In this document: one piece after another, positions 35,331-45,980 of the stretch
Position numbering within the stretch: the first letter of the stretch is position 1
Layout: each line of letters starts with the position of its first letter
NCBI GenBank assembly: GCA_037974665.1
Contig: CM075775.1
Coordinates: forward strand, 29,331,732 to 29,395,731
DNA from: Ehretia macrophylla
Lineage: Eukaryota; Streptophyta; Magnoliopsida; Boraginales; Ehretiaceae
Direction: 5' to 3'
Length of the DNA: 64,000 nt
Notes under the pieces: generated by a model
The model's input: only the letters and a program-made list of their open reading frames with translations
Told to the model about the DNA's origin: nothing
Database searches by the model: none
Translations under genes and position numbers: made by a program

Positions 35331-36280
35331 CCCCTATTCGCTGAATTGTTTCTTCGTTTATTTTAGGTTCTCTTTTATGACTTAGATCTTTAGTTGATTT
35401 TCAACTTTATTTCTTTTTTGTAATCTAATCTTTTGACCCACATAATTAATAAATGAAACCTTTTTTCGCTTACTTAGTAATAAAAAAAAATGATCACTAG
35501 TGTATAGATAACATAAAATTATTCCAAATAGCCTAATGCCATTAGGCCTTAAGTGTGTGGTTGGACTCCACTTGTGTGTAAAACCTACCCTTATTTCAAA
35601 CCGTGCAATAGCTTCCCACAAGTAGCAATATATGTTTTCTATGGAAGACATCTACTCAAAAGTCGGGTTGATGTTTAGCGGTAACTGTGCATTTGTTGAA
35701 CCCATTTCTCATGAAAACCGAACCGTCAGGCTTGCCTGATCAAATACTTTACCTTTTTCATTTCATTTTAACAGTGAATATGAAGTAGGCTATAGCACTT
35801 GAGGAGAAACTCTTCAGTCGGTAAGACTGATCGAACCGCCTCTCACATGAAATTTAACCATCTTTTACATTAATGCGTTTTGATCTATTTGACAGGCCGA
35901 AGAGTATTCTGCACTTGAGCAAAGAAGTAGGCTACGCGCCCAGTTTATCAGACCCACATCTGTGCTGTCCCAACTTCTATTATTCGACCATTCAAGTTGT
36001 ACAATCAAGACATATCTTGATGGCTATCTTCGCATCACTACCTACCGAAAGTATATCTGGCAGTAAAATATTTAAGGCTGCCAATTTGACAAGCAAGAAT
36101 GAAATCAGCGGACATAGATGGACGTTGACCTTTCAATTACAATAAAATATTAAGCATCAACTTAGCACGACAACCCAGTAAACTTAAACATAGCCCCCAC
36201 CAGTTTCAATGTTTCCGCACAAAATTTTCATTAACAGATAATTCACATCATCTTAGTTTGCATCTCACACCAGAATTCAG
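35331..36280. other. Intergenic DNA upstream of the DUF247 gene
   Basis: No gene recognised. A 90-codon plus-strand reading at 35873-36145 has no family resemblance. The stretch 35690-35860 has unusually balanced composition and may be another organellar fragment, but I could not place it. I see no clear TATA box within 200 bp of the DUF247 start. Confidence 0.4.
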
Positions 36281-37633
36281 ATGGGTAGTAATATAGCGGG
36301 AGATGATGATCATGATCATCATGCCATTCAAATCTGGGAAGTAAAGCAAGAACGGCTGGAATTAATGCAGCAAAAAATCTCTGCTACACCAAGGATACTA
36401 AGCAAAACTGCAGGCTGCAGTTCGTGTTGCATCTTCAGAGTACCTCAAAGCTTAGTTGACATCAATGGCCGCGTCTATCAACCCCATGTGGTGTCAATAG
36501 GTCCTTACCACCACGGCGCACGACACCTGGAGATGATCGAAGAGCAAAAATGGAGGTTCTTGGGTTCTTTATTGAAGCGGACAGAAAGCAAAGGTCTAAA
36601 ATTGGAGGACTATTTAAAAGCTGTACAAGAATTGGAAATTAAAGCTCGGGAATGTTATTCTGAAAATATTCACATCGGCACAGACGAATTTGTTGAGATG
36701 TTGGTTCTTGATGGCTGCTTTGTAATTGAGCTCTTCCGAAAATTTGGAGGTGTGGCTCCATTTGATCCAGATGATCCAATCCTATCCATGGCTTGGGTGT
36801 ACTCGTTTTTTTTACGAGATCTCATTCGACTCGAAAATCAGATTCCGCTTTTCGTTCTCCAGCGTTTATTCGAGCTCACAACCTTGCCAGGCGAAGAATT
36901 GGGTCCATCTTTAGCGACACTGGCGTTAAATTTCTTCAATAATGCATTGCAGAGGCCAGAAAATGTAATATCACAGTTGAGTAATCTAGAGGGCAAGCAT
37001 TTACTTGACTTTCTGCGATCGAGTTACATTCCTCCGGGGCACGAATACGAAGAAAATGGAGAGGGAACTAATAAGCCATCTCATGTGATTCATAACATTT
37101 CCAAGCTTCGTCGCGCTGGAATCAAGCTCAGGCCTGGAAAAGATGAGAGCTTTTTAGCTATAAAATTCAAGCATGGTGTGATTGAGATGCCACCAATCAC
37201 CATTGATGATTTCATGAGCGCGTTCTTGTTGAACTGCGTGGCCTACGAGCAGTGTCACAGAGGCTATTCCAAGCACATGACAACATATGCGACATTGTTG
37301 GACAGCTTAATCAACACTGCAAAAGACGTTGAATATTTATCTGATTGCAACATTATCGAGAATTATTTTGGAACTGAGGGTGAGATTGCCAAGTTTTTCA
37401 ACAATCTGGGCAAAGAAGTGACGATCGACATTGATGCTTGCTACTTGGCTGAATTGTTTAATGAAGTGAATGAATATTATAGGAGTGCTTGGCATGTTCA
37501 ATGGGCGAGCTTTAAATACACGTATTTTAACACTCCATGGTCATTCATATCAGCAGTTGCTGCTTTGGTTCTTTTGGTGCTCACTATACTTCAGACCATG
37601 TACACAATTATACCTTATTTTCACCCTCGTTGA
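36281..37633 (+). CDS. DUF247 (UPF0481) family membrane protein
   Basis: An intact, intronless frame of 450 residues, the usual length for this plant-specific family (PF03140). Family signatures appear in order: CCIFRVPQSLVDIN near residue 50, VVSIGPYHHGARHLEMIEE near 70-90, MLVLDGCFVIELFR near 138, LIRLENQIPLFVLQRLFE near 180, FLAIKFKHGVIEMPPITIDD near 290, and YFGTEGEIAKFFNNLGKEV near 365. A single hydrophobic segment, FISAVAALVLLVLTILQTMY, sits at residues 423-442, typical of a C-terminal membrane anchor. The start at 36281 is the first ATG preceding the conserved region. Biochemical function of the family is unknown; in grasses two DUF247 genes mark each self-incompatibility locus. It is the only clearly intact known-family gene here. 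Confidence 0.95.
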   Translation: MGSNIAGDDDHDHHAIQIWEVKQERLELMQQKISATPRILSKTAGCSSCCIFRVPQSLVDINGRVYQPHVVSIGPYHHGARHLEMIEEQKWRFLGSLLKRTESKGLKLEDYLKAVQELEIKARECYSENIHIGTDEFVEMLVLDGCFVIELFRKFGGVAPFDPDDPILSMAWVYSFFLRDLIRLENQIPLFVLQRLFELTTLPGEELGPSLATLALNFFNNALQRPENVISQLSNLEGKHLLDFLRSSYIPPGHEYEENGEGTNKPSHVIHNISKLRRAGIKLRPGKDESFLAIKFKHGVIEMPPITIDDFMSAFLLNCVAYEQCHRGYSKHMTTYATLLDSLINTAKDVEYLSDCNIIENYFGTEGEIAKFFNNLGKEVTIDIDACYLAELFNEVNEYYRSAWHVQWASFKYTYFNTPWSFISAVAALVLLVLTILQTMYTIIPYFHPR

Positions 37634-40376
37634 TCATATGCTTGCCTAATTCGCGATGTATATTAGAAGTGCATTCTATTTTTTGATATTTGTTCTCTTA
37701 ATTGGTGAGGGATTGACAAGAAGAAAGTTTTCGTGTATGACTCAAACTCTTCCAGTTACGTGATTAGACTTTGGTACAATAGTAAAATTATTCGTTGTGT
37801 ATTTAAAAAATTACTAGTTCAAAGAAAAATTCTTCTATTTATGTTGAGGATTGGTAAATTGGAAAGTTAAACTTTCCTTTGCTGTTATTTGTAATGAGGG
37901 GAATACTCTTAAAAAATCTTTTAGACTCACGTTAAGGTTCAAAGTTTAAGATATATAATTCGTGCAAAACAAGGATAGTCATAATTAGTAAGGTACAACT
38001 AATAAGATATATAATTCGTGCAAAACAAGTATAGTCATAATTAGTAAGGTACAACTGATAAGACTGATTTTGAAAAAATTAATTAACTAATATGAATTTA
38101 TAACATGAATAAATTTCTTACGCATCGTCCAAAAAAATCCACTACCAAATCCGAAGTTCATTGTTAAAAAATATTTTTATATTATCTTGTAAGGCGATGT
38201 CGTAGATACATATATTTTTTATCCTGTTACCATCACAATAAAGGAATGACAGATACGCAATTTTTGACTCGTTCACGCATCCAAGTTCCAACATTGAACA
38301 AGTGGTCAACCACTCTGATAAGAGCCTTTCATTTGAATATTCCAAAGTATTAAGATTACGATTGTCATAACAAGGCGTGTCAGGATGCTAAAACTCGTTC
38401 GAAAAAGTTTTTAGTCGAATAATCAGATTATTGACAACTTACATGAATGTGAATTTCTCACATATAAGACTTACCTCATTTGTATTCAAACAATTCGAGT
38501 ATAAAACTAAAGATTTTTCACTCTTCTGATTTAGTATTGATCTCTGAACATTAAGTTTTCAGATATCTTATCTTTAGAAACTTGTAATGCATATCTATAT
38601 GATTTTTCTTTTTGTCAACGTGACAATCAATTTCATATTTTAATAATTATTAACCATTATATTAGACCATAATACAAACCGCTTCAACTTTTTGACAAAG
38701 GATAAAATAGATTTTTTTTTTTTTTTTTCTCTATGAGATGTTATACATTTGCTCTCACTAGGCGGCATTATTAGATTCGAGGGGAACAACTCTTCACCTG
38801 TTATATACATGGAACATAGTCACACCATGATCACCATATTTCAAATATAGGGATTATGAATTGAATTATGTCAACATCATTCCAGATCATTACCTAATTG
38901 GATTGATAAGTTGAATGAAGTTGCCAATAAATGTTTTTACTTTTTATAATCAGTGCTCTATTATCGTAAAGCATCTTCAACAACCACACGCAACATGACT
39001 AACTTGACCCAAAAGGAGATAACAAACAAGGTCAATAATACTTAAAAATGGTTAACTTTAATTTTCGGTCTCCTATCAAAGCAAAAACTGTGAAAATAAG
39101 GTAACATGTTAAATTGCTAAATAATCCATAGCCGACAACCTTCTCATTCTATTGGATGACGTGAGCATCTAATTGCTAGATTCAATTACTGAATTATCTG
39201 ACGAAGTCTGAGTACTACTAAATGGTAAACTCTCTCAGGTGCAATGATACGTCTCCACACATGTATCAGGTTAATCAAAAGCGGAACTCCACAGTAGTGA
39301 GGAGTGTCAAACTCGTGATCTTGCATAAACAATTTCTCTCCCATTAACACTAGACCATGCCCTGAGAACAACCTTCTCATTAATTAGTATTCTAACCTAC
39401 CAACGAATTTGTCATCTCTATTTTTGTCAAATTTTATAGCCACGGACACTGGCTGATTCTTGTATTACTTTCATATTAATGAATCCCTCTTTTAATTACA
39501 CCAAAGATCAAAATTATGAATTCTAAGGTATTCCTTGATTTTTTTTACAGAGTAATGTTTTTCTTGCCAGAAGAAAAAGAAAAATAATTCATACCCAAGT
39601 TATTATTTGATGTGTAGTCTTGAAACAATTTTGGTCGGGTTGATAGACGAACCATGGGGGGCAGACTACACTATTGGGGGGCAGATTATATTTTTGATTG
39701 GAGATATATATAAAGGGCAGATAAATACCAAATAATATGGAGAATGTTGCAAAATTGGCTGTGGGGGACCATGATGCAAGAAGAGTCGAACACAAAGTAG
39801 TTCAAGTTTGACTAGTTCTCTAAATGAACTTTATAATCACTTGCAAGTTTTGCATTGATCATTTAGCAAATCAATCCTTAATGATTTCCAGTTGGGTAGA
39901 TCACTAGCTAGGTGAACGTAGCTTGGGTATATTGTTGATTTCAATCTAGCAAAGGGACAACAAGTTCTTAAGCTGTGCTTAAAAGCAAGCTTATTATAAG
40001 TTCCTAGTCTGCATTGACTAATGATCGGCAAAAACGTGTTTGTCACGTCCCAAATTTAGAACTATAAACCTACAAATGAAATTAATATGATAAGTTTAAA
40101 AAATAATTACTGAGGACTCAAAGTGAATGGTCCAAAATAATTAATTTAATTATTACTTAAACCTACATCACTCTTCTTCTACCCATATGAGACATGTTAC
40201 TATTTGGCTTTGCTTAGACATTTATTAACTAACTCAATGAACCAATTTGAGGCCGAATTTATATATCTTGGTTAATGTGATCGATCTATAGCCCTAGGTG
40301 TAAGAGAGAACATTTTTTTTTTTTTGGTGGAGAAACAGAAATAAATACACTAATAGTTGCATGCCTACATATACAT
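37634..40376. other. Intergenic DNA, no gene seen
   Basis: AT-rich with a poly-T run near 38710. Short open readings on the minus strand (38142-38345, 39186-39380, 39589-39795, 39837-40046) have no recognisable motif. One small tandem repeat is listed separately. Confidence 0.5.
37948..38060. repeat. 56-bp tandem duplication, two copies
   Basis: The unit beginning AAGATATATAATTCGTGCAA and ending with GGTACAACT is repeated directly with a period of 56 bp and very few differences. It lies about 315 bp after the DUF247 stop codon. Confidence 0.85.
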
Positions 40377-40432
40377 CCACAGTCAAAAGAGCTGACCAAT
40401 ACTTGTTCGTCACTCATTGAGGAAAGAATTCG

Positions 40433-40496
40433 TCAAAGACTCGTCTTTGAAAATTAGTAAGTTGACCGCAGCCATTCTACGGACAGGTTATATAAA
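40433..40496 (+). promoter_or_regulatory. Promoter of small unknown gene, copy 1
   Basis: A TATA box TATATAAA is at 40489-40496, 149 bp before the ATG at 40645. A W-box TTGACC (40462-40467), the core bound by WRKY factors, lies 22 bp upstream of it. An 18-nt inverted repeat TCAAAGACTCGTCTTTGA is at 40433-40450. The 35 bp from 40441 to 40475, with the W-box and half the inverted repeat, are missing from the second copy. The W-box role is inferred from the motif only. Confidence 0.6.
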
Positions 40497-40644
40497 TGTA
40501 CATGCAGCGCACCTCTAGCCACCCAACATATTATCCTGTTCTGCTCATTTAGCTTTCCTTAAGGATTACACAAAGCAACACGACACCTCTTGCATCATTG
40601 TTCCTATATATCTCAACCTTCCAGCAATCTTCACAAGGCAAAAC

Positions 40645-41133
40645 ATGGCAACAAATGAAGGTCAATATGGTTCGGGAATGCTGCAGTTTCCTCAGCCAAC
40701 GATGCCCTTTTACGCTGATTACATAGTTTCTGATTCCAACATGTTCGAAGACAGACTTCCAACAAACCAATTCTCCGAAGGATATTATAATTTTGAGGAA
40801 GCATCAACAACAACACCTGAACTAGGTGAACAATTTGTTTCAGATGATGATTTGATTCATGTCTTAGAAAAATTTGTTGAAGAACTCAATGACAAGGGTC
40901 ATGAATTGTTCAATAAATTCCTTCACAGGGGTGAAAAGGAAGCGCGACTTGGTAAACTTAAAATGCTTTTAGCAAAACTAGATTCGAATGGAGTAAGTGG
41001 TCCAACGATCATGGATAGAGGCGTAAATGTTGATTCTTCAAGAATGGTGGATGATATAAGAGGGAAGCTTGAGCGCTTCAAAGTAAAGACTGTTAACCTT
41101 GGAGGAATTGTCAAGAAGGAGCTAAAGAAATAG
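40645..41133 (+). CDS. Small acidic protein of unknown family, copy 1
   Basis: A 162-residue intronless frame that I do not recognise. The N-terminal 55 residues are polar and aromatic with no signal peptide (MATNEGQYGSGMLQFPQP), then an acidic stretch with SDDDLIHVLEKFVEELNDKG, a likely amphipathic helix near residues 65-105, then a basic tail ending VKKELKK. There are no cysteines and no membrane segment. It is probably real: it has a TATA box at a reasonable distance, and a second copy at 60792 keeps the frame over 147 codons with 10 substitutions and no indel until near the end. Of those 10, I count 7 amino-acid changing and 3 silent, so selection is weak or relaxed. The cytoplasm or nucleus is the likely site. 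Confidence 0.75.
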   Translation: MATNEGQYGSGMLQFPQPTMPFYADYIVSDSNMFEDRLPTNQFSEGYYNFEEASTTTPELGEQFVSDDDLIHVLEKFVEELNDKGHELFNKFLHRGEKEARLGKLKMLLAKLDSNGVSGPTIMDRGVNVDSSRMVDDIRGKLERFKVKTVNLGGIVKKELKK

Positions 41134-41431
41134 CCCTGTTCTCTAATCTAGTAACGTGAAAAACTCTATAAAATCATGTACTTGTAACATTCTTTTATTT
41201 GTTGGAAATTCTTTGATTCGTTTTAGGAAAAATTTCTAAATTCTACTCTCGTAATCTTAGTTTAAGCAAGTTATTTTAATCAAATATTAATACCAAATAT
41301 AACGTTTAGCGCGGTTCTTTTCTACAGACAATGTCGTGTGTGATGGGTGAATTTTTATTGGGGACAGTGGAGGTTGCACAAAGTAATTCAAATCATTGCT
41401 GTATTTTTTTGCCAAAAAAAAATAATTAGTT
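41134..41431. other. 3' flank of copy 1 gene, and SIRE target site
   Basis: Sequence to about 41300 matches the 3' flank of the second copy, so the duplicated unit covers 40377-41301. The remainder up to the SIRE-like LTR has no match at the second copy and shows no gene. Confidence 0.6.
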
Positions 41432-42336
41432 TGTTATGCCCCTTGCTGCACCCCTTGCTGCAACAAGTGCTATAAAATTAATTGGCTTGTATTTTGCCAA
41501 AATTATGCTTTGACTGAATTTAATTCTAATTTAATATGCATATATGTTTGGAGAATTATGCTTGACAGGTTTATCATATTTATAAGAGAGTTGAAAAGGC
41601 AAATTGACATCTACATTAAAGGTGATTGAAGTTTTCTTTTTAAAAAAAGGAATGTTGTCTTATTCAAGACTTGCTTGGAGACAAAGTCTTTCCATACAAC
41701 TCAAGGCCCAAGCATGGATTACCTTGTGGAGTTTTAGACAATTAATTCATCATATATAGAGAGCCTCACACGTTTGAAAGAAGTAGAGAAAAAGAGCAAA
41801 AAAAATAGTGCAGAAAACAAGGAATTGGTTGAATATTTTCAAGCTGTCAGGTTTTGCTGCAACAGATTGATGATGTACTGCAACAGAAGTCAGTAACAGA
41901 GAAAATGTGATACTCCACGTATTGCTACAGTCGACTGTGAAACAGACAGTTTATTTATGCTTTCGCTATATTTATTGTTTTAATTTTCGATAGGAAGAGT
42001 TTTTAGTGTGTTCTTTGTTTTATTTATTCTTCGGGAGAAGAAGGTGTAGTTCTAGGGAGAGGACGTTGCAAGTCGAGGAAAACTCGCCAAATCTAGGTTC
42101 ATTAAGGAGTTCTTCATCAAGATGTCAAAGTCAAGATGAAGTCTTTACTTGTATAAGTCCATTGATATTGTAACTTGTGATGTATTAATGAAACAGGTTT
42201 GTTGGACCAGGGGAGGTCCCGTGGACATAGACCGCACGGTTGAACCACGTTAAATCTCGGTGTCTTTACTTTCTGCATGCATTTATTTATTTTGTTTTAA
42301 CTTCTGTTACAACAAGATACTAACCAGAAACTATCA
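41432..42336 (+). repeat. SIRE-like 5' LTR
   Basis: 905 bp from TGTTATGCCCCTTGCTGC to GAAACTATCA. It carries an internal segment of about 330 bp (roughly 41615-41948) that is missing from the 3' LTR. The primer binding site follows after 2 nt. Confidence 0.9.
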
Positions 42337-42411
42337 AGTGGCATCAAGAGTAGGTTACGAAACTGATTCAGTTAGATCTGTGGAAGAGTTTTTCTGGTTA
42401 TTTTTGTAGAT

Positions 42412-43789
42412 ATGGACACTTTACGTGATGGTGGATCAATCAATAAACTACATCTTCTTGATGGCACACACTATTCATACTGGAAGGCACAGATGAAAGC
42501 TTTCATTAAAACTATTGATAAAGCTACTTGGAGAGCTGTGTTAAGTGGATGGGAGCACCCTACTGCCATAACTGCTGAAGGCACTATTGAAAAGAAATCT
42601 GAATTGCAATGGACCAAAGCTGAAGACTTGGCAGCTACCAACAATTCAAAGACGTTGAATACTATTTTTAATGTCGTGGATCTGAATCAATTCAAGCTTA
42701 TTTCATCTTGTGAAACATCAAAAAAAGCTTGGGAAATCTTGCAAATGGTATACGAAGGTACTGCTGCAGTGAAAGTGTCAAAATTGTAAATACTTGCAAC
42801 AAGGTTTGAAGAATTGCGGATGCACGAGGATGAAACAATTGCTGAATTAATTTTAAGCTTTGTGACATAACAAATGAAGCTTTTGCACTGGGAGAAAATA
42901 TTCAGAAAAGATGGTGAGAAAAACATTGAGATCACTTCTTGACAGATTTACTATTAAGGTTGCAACAATCGAAGAAGCAGATGATATGGATACCATGAAA
43001 CTTGATGAGCTTATAGGATCTCTACAAACCTTTGAGATGAAATTCAAGCAGAAAAGAAAAGAAAAGTGTATTGCACTACGAGAAGAAATTCAAAAGTGAG
43101 AGGATGAAGATCCTTCTGATGATGATGAATTGACGGAATCTCTGGCTCTTCTAACAAAGAATTTCAAAAAGGTGTTTAAAAAATGGAAAAATCAAGCTAA
43201 AGGCCCAAAATTCACAAGCTTCAGCAAAAATCCTCATGCTGCAGCAAATACTGAAACTTTCAAGAAGAAAAATGAAAAAATGTTTGATGGAAAAAAAAAG
43301 AATAAGGGAATTCAATGTCGAGAGCGTGAAGGATTTTGTCACATTCAATCTGAGTGTGTCAATACCTTGAAACGAAAGAAGAAAGTCATGAATGCTGCAT
43401 GGAGCGATGGAGAATCAGAAAGTAGCAGCAGCAGCGATGAAAAGCACACAAGCAACTATGTTGCGTTCTGTGCTGCAATAGACCAGACAGATGCTGAGAC
43501 AGACGCTGAGACAGATGCTGAAACAAAAAATGAACCCGTTGCAGCAAAATCTGCAACATCATCAGCAGCAAGATTGGTTATGTCAGATGGTGAAACTGAT
43601 TCTGAATTGGACAGTGATGAAGAAGAGGACAAATTCATAAGAACCTACAAAACGATGTATCAAAAATGGCTAATCGTGTGCAGGGTGAATCAATATCAAT
43701 TAACCAAGATTGCTGAACTTGAAAGGGAAAAGGCTGAGTTGCAAAAATCATTAGGAGAAAGTCAGCAAAAAGCCGACATGCTACAGTAG
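42412..43789 (+). pseudogene. SIRE-like gag, broken
   Basis: The frame starts at 42412 with MDTLRDGGSINKLHLLDGTH and runs to a stop at 42787, then continues through frame changes to 43789. The first part has the copia gag pattern YWKAQMKAFIKTID, SELQWTKAEDLAATN and TSKKAWEILQMVYEGT. The zinc knuckle reads CREREGFCHIQSEC, so the second cysteine of CCHC is replaced by arginine and the motif is broken. A 12-bp unit coding DAET is repeated in tandem near 43485-43525. The C-terminal part, EREKAELQKSLGESQQKAD, looks like a coiled coil. Confidence 0.88.
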
Positions 43790-44192
43790 GAACTGTTATA
43801 GATTCAGCGAGGCTTCAAGATGATAAACTCAGGTACTGAAATGCCTAATTATATGTTACCCATCCAAAACTATTCCCGGGATCATACTAGATTGGGTTCT
43901 CAAGGAGGAGTATCAACAAGTCAAACAGTTTTTTGACAAAGAAGTTGAAAAATCAAAAGCGGAACAATCTGTTGCAACAAAAGTTGGTACAGAAGCAGCA
44001 ACTTCATGAATAAGTAAGTTCATTCCTATTTGTCATTATTGCTTCACTCTTGGTGATGTGAGACCTCGTTGCTATAAGCTTATGAGGGCATTGAAAAGGA
44101 GAAATAGAGCTTATCTTCACTTGTTGTAGCAAAAAGTAAAACAGATTTGGGTAAGAAAGTCCCCTATAACTTATCTTGTCTCTTACACTGCC

Positions 44193-45851
44193 TTGAAAGC
44201 ATATCCTACTTACTCTTGGTACTTTGATAGTAGTTGTTCTAGGCATATGACAAGTGAAAGAGAAATTCTTGAAAACTACAAGTCATGCAATGGTGGAGAA
44301 GTAACATTTGGCGATGGTGAAAAAGACCGTGTTCTTGGAAAAGAAACCCTTACTCTCAAAGGCTTTCCAAGATTGAAGAAAGTTTTGCATGTAAAAGGAC
44401 TCAAAGCAAACCTAATTAATATCAGTCAATTATGTGATCAAGGATTGCTAGTAAACTTTACCAAGGATGGTTGTGAAGTAACTGATAATTCTAACAAATG
44501 TGTTCTTGCAGGAAGTAGGTCAATGGACAATTGTTATATGCTTTCTGTTCCACATGAACAAAATTTTGTTTGTCAAAGCAACATAGTTGATAGTACTAAA
44601 CTGTGGTACTTTAAGTTAGGACATCTGAATTTCAAAACTCTAAGCAAAATTGTGAACACAGGTATTGTTCGAGGAGTTCCTAAATTAAAAAGATTGAGGC
44701 ATGAGGTTTGTGGTCCATGTCAACTTGGAAAGCAGGTAAAAACCATTCATAAACAGCTGCAACAGATTGCCACGAAAAGGACTTTGGAACTCCGGCATAT
44801 GGATCTTATGGGTCCTACGCAAACTGAAAGTCTTGGTGGAAAAAGGTATGTGTTTGTTTGTGTGGATGACTTTTCTAGATATTCATGGGTTGAATTTTTG
44901 AGATCAAAATCAGATACAATTGATGCATTCAAGAGATTGTGCCTGAAAATTTCAAATGAAAAAGATTGTCACTTTGGAAAAATTGTTAGAATAAGAAGTG
45001 ATCATGGTAAGGAGTTTGAGAATCACACATTCTCTGATTTTTGTGATATGTATGGAATTGCTCATGAATTTTCTGCATTTAAAACACCACAACAAAATGG
45101 TGTTGTAGAAATAAGAAATAGGCTTTTGCAGGAAACGACCCATGTGATGTTAAATGCAAATAACATTCCTCGTAAATTTTGGGCTGAATCTGTTAACACT
45201 ACTTGTTACACAGTAAATCGAGTGTATCTTCGTCCAGGTACACTTAAAACTCCATATGAAATTTGGAAAGGTAAGAAACTTTCACTCAATCAATTTCATG
45301 TGTTTGGGAGTGTTTGCTACATCTTAAAGGACAGAGAGCCAAGAGGTAAGTTTGATACAAAATCTGACAAAGGTATATTCTTAGGCTACTCTACAAATAG
45401 TCGAGCTTATAGAGTATTCAATTTACATACTCTTACTATGATGAAGTCAGCTAATATTGTGGTGAATGATAATGTAGGTGCGCCAAAAGCTGGTGAAACA
45501 AATGTTGCAGCAGGCGATTTTGTTCCAAAAAATGTTGCAACAGACACTAAGAGTAATTCAGGAGAAGCAGCAGATATTGTTGCAGCAGAAATTGAACATG
45601 TCGCAGCAGAAACTGGAATGCATAGATTAGGAACAGAAACTGAAACTGCTACAACAGAGACTGAAGCTGACGCAACAGATGCTGAATATGGTACAACAGG
45701 TGCTGAAACAGAGGGACTTGAACAAAGATTTTCAGAATTTCATATAGCTAAACCTTCAAGTAGAGTTCAAAAGAATCACTCAATAGGTGATATCATTGGT
45801 TCCTTGCATGACTGGAGTTCGAACTTAAAACAAACAAAAGGTAAACTATAG
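44193..45851 (+). pseudogene. SIRE-like protease-integrase region
   Basis: A 552-codon open frame. The protease active-site box reads DSSCSRHMTS where DSGCSRHMTG is usual, so the glycine after the catalytic Asp-Ser is changed. The pre-integrase zinc finger shows HLNFKTL with CGPCQLGK. The integrase core keeps the three catalytic acids in HMDLMGP, RSDHGKEF and NGVVEIRN, then HVFGSVCYILKDREPRGKFD and KGIFLGYS. The last 110 residues are a Thr/Glu/Ala-rich linker (ETETATTETEADATDAEYG) before reverse transcriptase. Although long, it is only part of pol. Confidence 0.9.
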
Positions 45852-45980
45852 GGAAATGGTCAGGTATGTATGCTTTACTCCCCCCATTGAGCCAAAAAAT
45901 GTAAATGAGGCCTTAGAAGATGAAAGTTGGATCAATGCTATGTAAGAAGAGTTGAACCAATTTATTAGGAATGATGTGTG

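Noticed and set aside
44193..45851. 552-codon frame as an intact host gene
   Set aside because: It is clearly copia protease and integrase inside an element with LTRs, primer site and a split reverse transcriptase.
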